The notes below the pieces were generated by a model. The model did no database searches, was not told the DNA's origin, and was given only the letters and a program-made list of their open reading frames with translations. The translations under genes and the position numbers were made by a program. DNA of 64,000 bases from Rhabdochlamydiaceae bacterium (GTDB taxonomy: Bacteria > Chlamydiota > Chlamydiia > Chlamydiales > Rhabdochlamydiaceae). Shown here in pieces: positions 26,080 to 35,759 of the stretch. Where the stretch lies: positions 1-64,000 of the forward strand of contig JAIETG010000020.1 in NCBI GenBank assembly GCA_019745395.1, in the 5' to 3' direction. Position 1 is the stretch's first letter. Each line of letters begins with the position of its first letter.

Positions 26080-27168
26080 TTATTTAGATGCTTCGTAAAG
26101 AGAAATTCCTCTTTTTTGAATCATAGCTCCTCCAAGGCATTCATTGCCTGAATAGAAGACTATCGATTGCCGAGAGGTTATTGCTCTTTGAGGATTAGTA
26201 AACTGAATGTAGAGCATTCCTGGCTGTGTTTCTGTGATTATACACTCTTGTTCTGGCTGCCTGTATCTGATCTTAGCATGACAAGAAAAAGGAAATGTGG
26301 GAACTAAGCCTATCCAGTGAACATCTGTTGCGGTTAACTCGTAAGAGTAAAGAGCGGGATGCTCTTCTCCTTGAGCTAAGTAAACAATGTTATTGTCAGG
26401 ATCTTTGTCTACGACAAACCAAGCATCTCCAGGCCCTCCGATTTTAAGGCCTTTTCTTTGTCCTATGGTGTAATAAGCCATCCCTTCATGTTCTCCGAGT
26501 TTTTTGCCATCTAGAGTGAGGAAGAGCCCTTTTTGATAGGGAATGTATTTGCTTATAAATTCTTTGAAGTCACGTTTTCCTATAAAGCAGATCCCTGTGC
26601 TGTCTTTTTTTGTAGCTGTCGTTAAGTTGTTTGCCAGAGCTAAAGCTCGTACTTCTTTTTTGTGAAGGTGCCCAATAGGAAATAATACTTTAGATAAAAT
26701 TTCTTGTTTTAACGTGTATAAAAAATAGGTCTGATCTTTTCCGGGGTCTAATCCTTTCAAAAGAGAATTTGAGGAAATTTGTGCATAGTGCCCTGTTGCG
26801 AGAAAATCAGCTCCAAGTTCTAAGGCTTTTTTGAAAAAGAGGTGGAATTTGATTTCTTTGTTACAAAGGATGTCGGGATTTGGGGTGTAGCCAAGTTTGA
26901 GTTCTTCGACGAAATGATGGAATACAAAGTCCCAGTATTCTTGGACAAAGTTTACAGAATAGTAGGGGATTTGCAGGGTTTTACAAACGTTTGCAACATC
27001 TTCATAGTCTTTAGCGGAGGTGCACTCTCCATCTAGGTTTTTTTCTTCCCAGTTTTTCATGAAAAGACCAATCACACGGTATCCTTGCTCTTTTAAAAGA
27101 AGAGCAGAAACTGAGGAGTCAACTCCTCCTGACATACCTACAACTACTGTTTTTTGAGACACGGGCAT
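26080..27168 (-). CDS. mnmA: tRNA 2-thiouridylase
   Basis: Adds sulfur to U34 of tRNA-Lys, -Glu and -Gln. The 362-residue protein has the PP-loop GMSGGVDSSVSALLLKEQGY (residues 11-30), the first catalytic cysteine Cys102 in NPDILCNKEIKF and the second, Cys194, in STGICFIGKRDF; GHYAQ and the C-terminal beta-barrel (YYTIGQRKGLKIGG) are also present. It lies 59 bases downstream of clpC on the same strand, the order known from Chlamydia. The group II intron ends just past its stop, without disrupting it. Confidence 0.96.
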   Translation of the reverse strand: MPVSQKTVVVGMSGGVDSSVSALLLKEQGYRVIGLFMKNWEEKNLDGECTSAKDYEDVANVCKTLQIPYYSVNFVQEYWDFVFHHFVEELKLGYTPNPDILCNKEIKFHLFFKKALELGADFLATGHYAQISSNSLLKGLDPGKDQTYFLYTLKQEILSKVLFPIGHLHKKEVRALALANNLTTATKKDSTGICFIGKRDFKEFISKYIPYQKGLFLTLDGKKLGEHEGMAYYTIGQRKGLKIGGPGDAWFVVDKDPDNNIVYLAQGEEHPALYSYELTATDVHWIGLVPTFPFSCHAKIRYRQPEQECIITETQPGMLYIQFTNPQRAITSRQSIVFYSGNECLGGAMIQKRGISLYEASK

Positions 27169-27227
27169 CCTATACGTAAAAAGATAGGATACCCGATTGG
27201 GATAAAAGAAAAAAGATAGAGATTTTT

Positions 27228-29747
27228 TTACTTTTCTTTATCTGAGGCTGCGCAAGCAAGCTCTGTGGTAACTCCTTCTGAATCGACAAAGACAAGTTTG
27301 TCATTTTCACAAGTAACTACCCACTGCCCACCCTTATCAGGATGCGTGAGAAGCTGCTCTGCTAAAGGATCTTCCAGGTATTGCTCGATAATACGACGCA
27401 GAGGTCTTGCTCCCATTTCTGGTTGAAATCCCTTATCTACCAAGAAATCTTTTGCTTTGCTGTCGAGGGAGATTGCGATTTTTTTGCGCTCAAGCCGTTT
27501 TTGTACTTTAGCAACTTCCAGATCGATTACCTGTAGGAGGTGAGTTTTATCCAGAGGTTTGAAAATGATGATTCCATCGAGGCGGTTTAAAAATTCTGGT
27601 TTAAAGGCTTTTTTTACCGCAGAGTCGATCTTTTCTTGCATAGCTTTATGGTCGAGCATTCCTTCTGTTGCAGCAAATCCAACTTCTGCAGAGCGGCGAA
27701 TAAGATCAGCTCCGAGATTAGAAGTTAAAATAATGATGGTGTTTTTAAAGTCGATCTTTCTTCCAAAGGAATCGGTGAGTCTTCCTTCTTCTAAGATCTG
27801 CAATAAAAGGTTCATGACATCAGGATGCGCTTTTTCAATTTCATCGAATAAAACAACGCAGTAAGGTCTTTGTCTTACTTGCTCAGTTAGCTGTCCACCT
27901 TCTTCATGACCCACATATCCAGGAGGAGATCCTGTCATGCGACTTATGGCAAATTTTTCCATGTATTCAGACATGTCTACCTGGATGAGCGCATCCTCTC
28001 CTCCAAACATTTGAATCGCAAGTTGTTTGGCCATTAGTGTTTTTCCAACACCCGTAGGGCCGAGGAATAGGAATGCTCCAATAGGACGATTAGGGTCTTT
28101 GATGTCCGCTTTACTTCTTCGGATCGCTCGGCAAACGGTGCTTAATGCATCATCTTGACCGATGACTTTGCCTTTGAGAAGTTCTTCCATTCTAAGAACT
28201 TTGGCCGTTTCTCCCTCTGTTAAACGCGTTAGAGGAATTCCTGTTTGCTTGGCGATAATTGCAGCAACATCTTCCTCGTCAACGATCACTTTATGTTCTT
28301 CTTTTTTATGCTCCCACTCCGTGATGAGCTTTTGCAAGGTGTCTCGAAGATTTTTTTCTTTGTCTCGAAGTTTAGCGGCTTTTTCATACTCTTGACTTCC
28401 AATCGCATCTTCTTTTGCTACGCGCAGTTTTTCAATATCATCTTCATACTGTGTGATATCTTGAGGTTGATGCATCATGGCAATCCGCGCTTTGGCGCCG
28501 GCTTCGTCGATAAGATCGATCGCCTTATCGGGAAGAAATCTGCCTGCAATGTATCGGTCTGACAGGTAGACGGCGCTTGTAATAGCTGTATCTGTGTAGA
28601 TGCATTTGTGGTGATCTTCGTATTTGCTTTTAAGTCCTACTAAGATCGAATTGGATTCTTCGATGGAAGGAGGCGCTACGAGGATTTTTTGAAATCTTCT
28701 TTCTAAAGCGGCATCTTTTTCAATATGCTTACGGTATTCATCTAAAGTAGTTGCTCCAATACATTGGATCTCTCCACGGGAAAGAGCTGGTTTTAAAATG
28801 TTGGAAGCGTCAATGGCCCCTTCTGCAGCCCCAGCTCCCACAATTGTGTGAAGCTCGTCTATGAAAAGGAGGATGTTGCCATTTTTTTTGATCTCGTCCA
28901 TGACGGCTTTGATCCGCTCTTCAAATTGTCCTCGGTATTTAGTTCCAGCGATCATCAGGGTAAGATCGAGAGAAATAAGTTTTTTCTTCGAAAGATGATC
29001 GGGGACTTCTCCTTTGACGATAGCTTGGGCAAGACCTTCTACGATCGCTGTTTTCCCAACTCCAGCTTCTCCAATGAGAACAGGGTTGTTTTTTCTGCGG
29101 CGACATAAAATAAGAATAAGGCGTTCTACTTCTTCTTTTCTTCCTATGACCGGATCTAATTTACCTTCTTTGCAAAGCTCTGTAAGATCATGCCCGTACG
29201 CTTTGAGCGCTGGCATCTTTTCCATGCCTGCGGTTTTTTCAGAGCCTTTGGCGGAAGAGATTGGAGAGGATGGATTGCCAGATATTCCCATAGGGGGAAG
29301 TTGCAGATTAAAGCTCTCTAGCTCTTTTAAGACCTCTTTACGGATATCTTTTAAATTGATGTTGAGATTTTCTAGTACTTGAGCTGCAACGCCGTCAGTT
29401 TGGCGTAAAAGGGCTAAAAGAAGATGCTCAGTCCCTACGTAGTTGTGATTTAAGCTCATGGCTTCTTCGTTGGCGTACTCGAAAACTTTTTTCACTTTTC
29501 CTGTTAGCGCAGGATCTCCATAGACTTGGATCTCAGGTCCAAACCCTACAAGTCTTTCCACTTCGGATCGAACGGTTTCATAGTCTAAATTTAAATTTCG
29601 TAAGACGTTGACGGCAATCCCTTGCCCTAATTTGAGGAGTCCTAACAGGACGTGTTCTGTTCCCAGATAGTTGTGATTGAGTCTTTGCGCTTCTTTCTTT
29701 GCGAGCTTAATGACTTGCTTGGCACGATTGGTAAACTTATCAAACAT
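27228..29747 (-). CDS. clpC: ATP-dependent Clp protease ATPase subunit ClpC
   Basis: A Hsp100 unfoldase that feeds proteins to ClpP. The 839 residues contain the double Clp-N repeat (1-145), a short linker, AAA module 1 with Walker A GEAGVGKT (226-233) and [14 protein letters not shown], a UVR-type coiled coil ([17 protein letters not shown]), AAA module 2 with GPTGVGKT, and a C-terminal D2-small domain. Length and layout are those of ClpC, not ClpB. An AAGGAA ribosome site precedes the ATG. The promoter is shared back to back with lplA in the 152-base gap; a weak TTGATA with a TAAAAA 16 bases on is the best candidate for this strand. No CIRCE element is seen. Confidence 0.97.
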   Translation of the reverse strand: MFDKFTNRAKQVIKLAKKEAQRLNHNYLGTEHVLLGLLKLGQGIAVNVLRNLNLDYETVRSEVERLVGFGPEIQVYGDPALTGKVKKVFEYANEEAMSLNHNYVGTEHLLLALLRQTDGVAAQVLENLNINLKDIRKEVLKELESFNLQLPPMGISGNPSSPISSAKGSEKTAGMEKMPALKAYGHDLTELCKEGKLDPVIGRKEEVERLILILCRRRKNNPVLIGEAGVGKTAIVEGLAQAIVKGEVPDHLSKKKLISLDLTLMIAGTKYRGQFEERIKAVMDEIKKNGNILLFIDELHTIVGAGAAEGAIDASNILKPALSRGEIQCIGATTLDEYRKHIEKDAALERRFQKILVAPPSIEESNSILVGLKSKYEDHHKCIYTDTAITSAVYLSDRYIAGRFLPDKAIDLIDEAGAKARIAMMHQPQDITQYEDDIEKLRVAKEDAIGSQEYEKAAKLRDKEKNLRDTLQKLITEWEHKKEEHKVIVDEEDVAAIIAKQTGIPLTRLTEGETAKVLRMEELLKGKVIGQDDALSTVCRAIRRSKADIKDPNRPIGAFLFLGPTGVGKTLMAKQLAIQMFGGEDALIQVDMSEYMEKFAISRMTGSPPGYVGHEEGGQLTEQVRQRPYCVVLFDEIEKAHPDVMNLLLQILEEGRLTDSFGRKIDFKNTIIILTSNLGADLIRRSAEVGFAATEGMLDHKAMQEKIDSAVKKAFKPEFLNRLDGIIIFKPLDKTHLLQVIDLEVAKVQKRLERKKIAISLDSKAKDFLVDKGFQPEMGARPLRRIIEQYLEDPLAEQLLTHPDKGGQWVVTCENDKLVFVDSEGVTTELACAASDKEK

Positions 29748-29840
29748 GGCTATTCCTTCGGTTGACTCTATGCTACTGGCTTCCTCTCTTTTTTACAAAT
29801 TGGCAAATGAATATCAACTTTTTTTTACATATTTCCTCTT

Positions 29841-29870
29841 TTGCACAAAAAGAGGAGGAAAGTGTAAAAT
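29841..29870 (+). promoter_or_regulatory. Candidate promoter for lplA
   Basis: TTGCAC (29841-29846), 18-base spacer, TAAAAT (29865-29870), about 30 bases before the ATG at 29900. It faces away from clpC. Confidence 0.45.
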
Positions 29871-29899
29871 GACTTCCTCTAAAAAAAGGATTCTTATTC

Positions 29900-30616
29900 A
29901 TGAACTGGCACATTATAGAAACAGAGCCTATGGAAGCTGAAAGGATCATGGAAAAAGATCGAAAGCTTTTAGAAGAAATTTCTTTTAGTGCAGAACCGAT
30001 TTTGCATTTTTATGAATGGAAGGGTCCAAGTGTTACTTACGGACATTTTATCGATCCCCATAAATTTTTTTGTTTTCAGGGGCTCCAGGAAGAAGGGATT
30101 TGCGTGGCTCGCAGGCCGACAGGTGGGGGGATAATTTTTCATTTGTGGGATTTTGCTTTTTCTGTTTTGCTTCCATCCTCTCATGTAGCTTTTAGTCAAA
30201 ACACGTTAGAAAATTATGCTTATGTAAACATGGCCGTTTTAGAGGCGGTGGAAGAGTTTTTGCAAAATAAAAACGGGGCGGAGCTGACCTCGCACGATGG
30301 AGAGCTTATTGGTACAGGATCTCAACATTTTTGCATGGCCAAACCTACGAAATACGACGTCATGATCCGAGGGAAAAAGGTGGCTGGCGCCGCACAAAGA
30401 AAGACCAAAGCGGGCCTTTTGCATCAGGGAAGTATCAGCTTGATGATGCCCTCTCAGAAAATTTTAGAAAAAGTATTGCTCCCAGAACTTGTCGTTACTA
30501 AAGCAATGCAAACATTTACGTTTCCTCTTTTACAAGAAAAAGAGAGCATTGCTGCATTGACTAGTGCGCGTGATGAAATGAAAAAACTTTTACAGAAACA
30601 TATAACGAAGAGATAA
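29900..30616 (+). CDS. lplA: Lipoate-protein ligase A family protein
   Basis: A 238-residue enzyme of the biotin/lipoyl ligase fold that attaches lipoate to E2 subunits or GcvH. Visible family features: RRPTGGGIIFH (residues 71-81, the lipoyl-AMP loop), DFAFSVLLP, the SHDGELIGTGSQHFCMAKPT stretch, and KKVAGAAQRKTKAGLLHQGS with the catalytic lysine region. It stands between clpC and proS; gcsH, a likely substrate, lies 4.5 kb downstream in the same direction. Chlamydia has lplA next to clpC as well. Confidence 0.9.
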   Translation: MNWHIIETEPMEAERIMEKDRKLLEEISFSAEPILHFYEWKGPSVTYGHFIDPHKFFCFQGLQEEGICVARRPTGGGIIFHLWDFAFSVLLPSSHVAFSQNTLENYAYVNMAVLEAVEEFLQNKNGAELTSHDGELIGTGSQHFCMAKPTKYDVMIRGKKVAGAAQRKTKAGLLHQGSISLMMPSQKILEKVLLPELVVTKAMQTFTFPLLQEKESIAALTSARDEMKKLLQKHITKR

Positions 30617-30622
30617 CCTCCT

Positions 30623-32146
30623 ATGACAGAAAAAGGGAAGCATGCGATTTCTCCTACTCGGGAAGAAAATTATCCAGAATGGTACCAAGAAGTGCTCAAA
30701 GCTGCGGACTTAGCTGAACACTCTCCTGTTAGAGGCTGCATGGTCATTAAACCGTGGGGATATGCTATTTGGGAAAATATGCAGCGCGTATTAGATGGTA
30801 AGTTTAAAGAAACAGGGCATCAAAATGCGTATTTCCCGTTATTCATTCCGTTAAGTTTTTTAGAAAAAGAAGCTGCTCATGTCGATGGATTTGCTAAAGA
30901 GTGTGCTGTAGTTACTCATCACCGTTTAGAGAAAAATAAAGAGGGGAAGCTTGTTCCTGCTGGAGAATTAGAAGAGCCGCTTGTTGTAAGACCCACTTCT
31001 GAAACAATCATTGGTGAGATGTTTGCTAAATGGGTGTCTTCTTACCGAGATCTTCCTCTTTTAATCAATCAATGGGCGAATGTTGTAAGATGGGAAATGA
31101 GAACACGTCTTTTTCTTCGTACAACAGAGTTTTTGTGGCAAGAAGGACACACTGCACATGCGACAGACTTAGAAGCTCAAGAAGAAACACATCAAATGCT
31201 TCGTATTTATGAAGCGTTTGCTAAAGACTATTTAGCGATTCCAGTCATTGCTGGGGAAAAAACTCCTTCTGAAAGATTTCCAGGAGCTGTTGCTACCTAT
31301 ACAATAGAGGCGATCATGCAAGATCGAAAAGCCTTGCAGTCTGGAACTTCTCACTTTTTGGGACAAAGCTTTGCAAAAGCTGCCAATATTTCTTTTCGAG
31401 CAGCCGATGGGAGCCAGCAGTATGCATGGACCACTTCTTGGGGGCTTACAACGAGGATGATTGGAGCGCTTGTTATGGTTCATAGCGATGATGATGGACT
31501 TATACTTCCTCCACGCATTGCCTCTTCTCATATTGTGATCATTCCCATTATCCACAAAGAAGAGACTAAAGAAGAGGTTTTATCGTACTGCCGCAAGCTT
31601 GCAGCTGATTTGAAAAAACTTTCCTATTGGGGAAGACAGATTCATGTAATCGTTGATGAAAAAGAGATGCGGGGAGGCGAAAAATCTTGGTCTTGGATTA
31701 AAAAAGGTGTGCCCTTACGTTTAGAAGTAGGACCTCGCGATGTTGCTTCTGGAAAAGTTTGTGTTATGCGTCGAGACAGACCTCATAAAGAGGTGTCTAT
31801 GTGCGGTTATGAGGAGTTCCTCGGACAAGTAGAAACTATTCTGGATCAAATACAAGATAATTTATATCAAAAAGCGGTCTCTTTTAGAGATACGCATACT
31901 CGCAAGATCGATTCAAAAGAGGAATTCTACCGCTTTTTTACTCCTAAAAATGAGGAGCAACCAGAAGTTCATGGAGGATTTGCTCTGTGCCATTGGAGTG
32001 GAGATGCAGAAGTAGAAGAGCTCGTAAAAAAAGATCTTAATGTAACCATTCGATGCATTCCTTTGGATAGTCCGAAAGAAGCAGGGACCTGTGTAATTAG
32101 CGGTAAGCCCAGTACACAAAGAGTCATTTTTGCAAAGTCTTATTAG
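30623..32146 (+). CDS. proS: Prolyl-tRNA synthetase, archaeal/eukaryotic (type 3) form
   Basis: Charges tRNA-Pro. The 507-residue enzyme has the class II motifs (LVVRPTSETIIGEMFAKWV; NVVRWEMRTRLFLRTTEFLW; GLTTRMIGALVMVHSDDDGL), and the type 3 layout: SPTREENYPEWYQEVLKAAD at the N-terminus, no YbaK-type editing insertion between motifs 2 and 3, and a C-terminal extension ending VIFAKSY as in eukaryotic-like enzymes. Bacterial-type ProRS enzymes are about 570 residues with the insertion. It begins seven bases after lplA stops and its ribosome site is poor, so it is probably coupled to lplA translation. Confidence 0.95.
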   Translation: MTEKGKHAISPTREENYPEWYQEVLKAADLAEHSPVRGCMVIKPWGYAIWENMQRVLDGKFKETGHQNAYFPLFIPLSFLEKEAAHVDGFAKECAVVTHHRLEKNKEGKLVPAGELEEPLVVRPTSETIIGEMFAKWVSSYRDLPLLINQWANVVRWEMRTRLFLRTTEFLWQEGHTAHATDLEAQEETHQMLRIYEAFAKDYLAIPVIAGEKTPSERFPGAVATYTIEAIMQDRKALQSGTSHFLGQSFAKAANISFRAADGSQQYAWTTSWGLTTRMIGALVMVHSDDDGLILPPRIASSHIVIIPIIHKEETKEEVLSYCRKLAADLKKLSYWGRQIHVIVDEKEMRGGEKSWSWIKKGVPLRLEVGPRDVASGKVCVMRRDRPHKEVSMCGYEEFLGQVETILDQIQDNLYQKAVSFRDTHTRKIDSKEEFYRFFTPKNEEQPEVHGGFALCHWSGDAEVEELVKKDLNVTIRCIPLDSPKEAGTCVISGKPSTQRVIFAKSY

Positions 32147-32165
32147 TAGAGGGAGATAGCGTTTC

Positions 32166-34460
32166 ATGCTGAATTTTTTTCGAAAGCATCAAAAAGGAAT
32201 TTTTGTCGTAACCACGGGAGTGATCATTCTCTCGTTTACCGTTTTTGGGACCATGGGTTCTATGGGGGGAGCTCCCCAAGTCAAAGAAGAGCTTTTAGTG
32301 CGCGCAATTGATGGCTCTGTAATTTCTCTGCAAAAAGTTCAGAGGATGGTGCATTTTTTATCTTCCAGCCATTTAGATAGCAAGGATGATAAGATCGCAG
32401 CTGTTAATCTTTTGAACGACGGAGCTCTTGAGAAACAGTTTTTAGAATCGTCACTTGGAAAGCTTTTAGCAGAAAAGATTGCAGTAGATCTTCAAAAAGA
32501 CATGGAAAAGATCCTAGGTCAAGTTCTTTCTTTTTCTTCTTATAGAAACGAGCAGAGTCCTTTTATAAGTGCAGAATCTGTATGGTCGCAGTTTTCCCCA
32601 GAACTTCCTAAAGTTGTCAGAGAATTGACTTCACAATCTTTCCATCTATCTTTGGGTAGAAAATTTGAGCTTTTAAGTCAAGCTCGCCTCCACTCTCAGA
32701 TGGTGCCTTCTTCCTTTATTAAAAGGATCTTAGCCTATCAAGAAAAGCAGGCTTCTCATGCAGAAACAGACCCTGCATTAGCTTATGCGGATGTTTCTTT
32801 ATTAGGGCTGCATTCTGCTAAGGATTGGTTTGGAGAAACCTACCTGAAGGCAGTTTCTCAAGTAATTATCAATGGAGCTGCTTTAGCAAAAAAACAAGGG
32901 ATTAAAGTTACTTCTCAAGAAGTGCGTTCAGCTTTAATGGCCAATCTGCAACATGCGATTGATCTTCTTTCTCCAGAAAAAAAACCAGAAGCCAACTTGT
33001 ATCAGATTTTTTTAACACAAGTTCGTAACTTAGGGATGACAGAAGTTGAGTGTATTGATCTTTGGAAGGACGTAGTGCTTTTTCGCAAGCTTATAGAAGT
33101 ATCAATGGATAACATCGCAGTAGATCCTGCGGCTCTTGCTGCATTGCAGGGGCCTGCTAAAGATCAGATGAAAGTGAAAAAGTATTCTCTTCCCTCTCAT
33201 CTGCAAATTCGAGATCTGACATCTTTTTGGAAGTTGCAAGTGTATTTAGAAGCCATTTCTTCGAAAAAACATTTTCAAGAACATCCTCTATTAGCTCCAA
33301 CAGAACTCCTTTCTATTGATGAAATTGAAAAAAAGGCTCCAGATCTTGTCCACAGAAATTATGTATTGCAATATGCAGAAATCGACAAAAAAAAGGCAGC
33401 ATCTCATATAGGACTTAAAGAAACTTGGAGTTGGCAGCTCGAAGAATCGGGTTGGGCCTGGATAAAAAAACAATATCCTTCTTTGGCAAAAAGTAGTGCG
33501 GCTACTAAAGACGATCGTTTTGCAGCTTTAGAGGAGTTAGATCTAAAAGAGCGTACAGAGATCGACCGAGCATCAAGAGAGCAGATATTGGCGCAAAATC
33601 CGGCAAAAATGAAAGAGTTACTTGATGCTTCAGAGAAAAAGACTGTATCTGTTTCTGTCACAAAATCTGGCTTGGATCTTCCGTTTCAGGGGCTTTCAAA
33701 TCCTTCTGCTTTTGTTTCTCTTTTAGAGCAGGTGCATCTACAAGAAAAGATCGATATGTATACAGAAGACCAGCAGCACTATTATAGCTTTTGCGTGCTG
33801 GAAAAAGCAGTTTCTAGAACGGTAAAGACTTTTACAGAAGCAAATACTTCTGGTGCATTGCGCCGTATGTTGGATAAGAAGCTAGAAAATGCTTATGTAG
33901 AAGTTCGCAAAAAAGACTCTTTAGCTTACATGAAAAAAGATGGTTCCTGGAAACCTCTTTCGGAAGTAACAGAAAAAGTGGCAAGAACTGTATTTGCACC
34001 TGCTTTAAAAGCGATTGCTCAGCAGTACAAAACCTCTACTGGGAAAGAGCCTACGAAAGAGCAGCTGGAATCCACTGCATTTTACACGGATCATTGGATG
34101 GTGTCTTTTCTGCAAAAAAGTCTTTTAGACGCAGAGTCTGGTTTGCAAATAAACAAAGAAGATGCTCTATCTTCTCAATGGAATCTTGTGCAAGAAGAAG
34201 AGATTTTAGAAAGAGGTAAGTATGAGGCTCTTTCTGCTTTTCCTTTTGTAGAAGGGAAATGGTCTCCTGTTCTTTCTTTAGTAACAGGCAAGCCTTGTTT
34301 TTTTCAAATCTTACAAAACTTGCCTCCTGCATCTGTTTCTAAGGCTGAAATAGAAAGACTCAAAGCTCCTTTGAAAAGAGAAACAGAAAAGCAGCTCTTT
34401 GAAAAGCTGTTTTCTGAGATAGAATCTAAACACGCACTTTCTTTAAAAGGCGTATTATGA
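32166..34460 (+). CDS. Membrane-anchored periplasmic chaperone-like protein (PpiD/SurA-like)
   Basis: A 764-residue protein with a single N-terminal anchor (residues 12-34, GIFVVTTGVIILSFTVFGTM) and a large periplasmic part, the layout of PpiD. Helix-rich stretches resembling SurA_N domains recur (KKQGIKVTSQEVRSALMANL; FLTQVRNLGMTEVECIDLWK). I cannot find the parvulin core motif, so if it is a PpiD relative it may lack isomerase activity. A likely job is assisting outer-membrane protein folding. The ATG follows a GGAGATAG ribosome site; the stop overlaps the next gene by four bases, so both are translated together. Confidence 0.65.
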   Translation: MLNFFRKHQKGIFVVTTGVIILSFTVFGTMGSMGGAPQVKEELLVRAIDGSVISLQKVQRMVHFLSSSHLDSKDDKIAAVNLLNDGALEKQFLESSLGKLLAEKIAVDLQKDMEKILGQVLSFSSYRNEQSPFISAESVWSQFSPELPKVVRELTSQSFHLSLGRKFELLSQARLHSQMVPSSFIKRILAYQEKQASHAETDPALAYADVSLLGLHSAKDWFGETYLKAVSQVIINGAALAKKQGIKVTSQEVRSALMANLQHAIDLLSPEKKPEANLYQIFLTQVRNLGMTEVECIDLWKDVVLFRKLIEVSMDNIAVDPAALAALQGPAKDQMKVKKYSLPSHLQIRDLTSFWKLQVYLEAISSKKHFQEHPLLAPTELLSIDEIEKKAPDLVHRNYVLQYAEIDKKKAASHIGLKETWSWQLEESGWAWIKKQYPSLAKSSAATKDDRFAALEELDLKERTEIDRASREQILAQNPAKMKELLDASEKKTVSVSVTKSGLDLPFQGLSNPSAFVSLLEQVHLQEKIDMYTEDQQHYYSFCVLEKAVSRTVKTFTEANTSGALRRMLDKKLENAYVEVRKKDSLAYMKKDGSWKPLSEVTEKVARTVFAPALKAIAQQYKTSTGKEPTKEQLESTAFYTDHWMVSFLQKSLLDAESGLQINKEDALSSQWNLVQEEEILERGKYEALSAFPFVEGKWSPVLSLVTGKPCFFQILQNLPPASVSKAEIERLKAPLKRETEKQLFEKLFSEIESKHALSLKGVL

Positions 34461-35098
34461 AATGGCAAGAGCTATTAGAAAATATGGATCCGCTGCTTCC
34501 AGCGGATTTTTTTTCTTATCACATAGCTATTCCTTATCTTAAGGATCTTGCAGCCCCGTTGAAATCTAAGCCTCTTTTAGATCTCTGCGATCTTCTCGAT
34601 GAAGAAAAGTTTGCAGATCTATCTTTAGGTTGGAACGAAGAGGGGATTGCAGGCAAAGCTGTTATTCATAAACCGTTTAAAGAGTCCTTGTTTCCCGCTT
34701 ATGAAAAAGGGGACTCTTTAGAGCTTTTTATTAGTACAAGAGAGATTAAAAAAGGCAGCGCTACTCGATTTTGTCATCACTTTGTTTTTTTAGCGGGAGA
34801 GGTACAAGGAATTCAGGCGCAGGAAGTCACGCGTTTTCGTTCTGAAGATTCTCATCCTTTATGCAGCGCATCGGATCTTACGATACAGTGCCATGCGGAA
34901 AAAGAATCTTATGAACTTCGATTTCAGATAAGTGAAAATGCCTTGCACGGTTTTGATCCTGAGCAATTTCCTAAATTGTATTTTGCTTATCGAGTAAACC
35001 GCTCTAAAGCAAAGCCTCAGCATTTCCCTTTTTCTTCAGACCGTTTTGATATGTTAGCAAATCCCAGTTTATGGGCTTCTATTACCCTACAGCGATAA
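34457..35098 (+). CDS. Conserved chlamydial protein, unknown; translationally coupled
   Basis: A 213-residue protein overlapping the preceding gene by ATGA. There is no signal peptide. The composition is beta-rich with a stretch (DSLELFISTREIKKGSATRF then CHHFVFLAGEV) that recalls the edge strands of carbohydrate-binding family 9/DOMON-like beta sandwiches, and the end SDRFDMLANPSLWASITLQR is also common in such domains. I cannot name the family with confidence. In Chlamydia a hypothetical gene sits between lplA and gcsH in the same order, and this could be its counterpart. Confidence 0.65.
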   Translation: MKWQELLENMDPLLPADFFSYHIAIPYLKDLAAPLKSKPLLDLCDLLDEEKFADLSLGWNEEGIAGKAVIHKPFKESLFPAYEKGDSLELFISTREIKKGSATRFCHHFVFLAGEVQGIQAQEVTRFRSEDSHPLCSASDLTIQCHAEKESYELRFQISENALHGFDPEQFPKLYFAYRVNRSKAKPQHFPFSSDRFDMLANPSLWASITLQR

Positions 35099-35107
35099 GG
35101 ACAATTT

Positions 35108-35497
35108 ATGACAAAAAAATATACCCCCTCTCACGAATGGATCCAAATTCAAGGCCGCGAAGGGATTGTTGGAATTACCCAATATGCGAAAGAAGAGCTT
35201 GGAGATATTGTGTATGTCCAGATGCCAGCTATTGGTAAAAAAGTCGCCCTAGGAGAAGAAGTTGTTGTTTTAGAATCCACTAAAGCTGCTGCAGACCTTT
35301 ATGCTCCGCTATCTGGTGAAATTACAGAGGTGAATACGGCTGTACAACAAGATCTTACACTTTTAAATACAGATCCAGAGTCTCAAGGTTGGCTGTTTAA
35401 AATGGCCTTGACCGTGCCAGATGAGGATTCTATTCTTCTAGACATTTCTGAATATCAAAAGATGATTGGTAAAGGTCCTTTAAAAATCATATCTTAA
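35108..35497 (+). CDS. gcsH: Glycine cleavage system H-like lipoyl carrier protein
   Basis: A 129-residue lipoyl-domain protein. The lipoyl lysine is Lys59 in VVVLESTKAAADLYAPLSGE; YTPSHEWIQ at the N-terminus and GITQYAKEELGDIVYVQMP are the usual GcvH signatures. No other glycine-cleavage genes are in the window, and Chlamydia likewise has gcsH without the full system, so it may carry lipoate or serve LplA. An AAGGACA ribosome site precedes the ATG. A CAGCAAT-TTT-ATTGCTG hairpin at 35511 follows but lacks a T-run. Confidence 0.93.
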   Translation: MTKKYTPSHEWIQIQGREGIVGITQYAKEELGDIVYVQMPAIGKKVALGEEVVVLESTKAAADLYAPLSGEITEVNTAVQQDLTLLNTDPESQGWLFKMALTVPDEDSILLDISEYQKMIGKGPLKIIS

Positions 35498-35701
35498 AAA
35501 ATGCCCGCAGCAATTTTATTGCTGTATATTGCTTGAAGGAGTGTTTTTTCAGGCGCATATTGATAAAATTATTACTCTTAATGAAATCAAATTAGTCCTT
35601 TAAATAGGGGAGCTGCTGTTTCCCTATTTCCTAACAAGAGAGGCGCCTCTTGTTTTTAGCGTTATAGTTAAAGGTGAAATTTTACGCATTTAACCTGCTT
35701 G

Positions 35702-35730
35702 TTTACTTAAATTTACTTAACTGATATATT
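35702..35730 (+). promoter_or_regulatory. Promoter of the GntR operon with overlapping direct repeat
   Basis: TTTACT (35702-35707), a 17-base spacer, TATATT (35725-35730), 30 bases before the ATG at 35760. The word TTTACTTAA is repeated at 35702-35710 and 35712-35720, covering the -35 and spacer, as expected for an autoregulated operator. A 262-base gap (35498-35759) otherwise holds no gene. Confidence 0.55.
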
Positions 35731-35759
35731 ACATATCACTAAACGAAGGGAGCAGCGAA

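Noticed and set aside
35511-35527. Terminator after gcsH
   Set aside because: A 7-base stem with no T-run; too weak to list.
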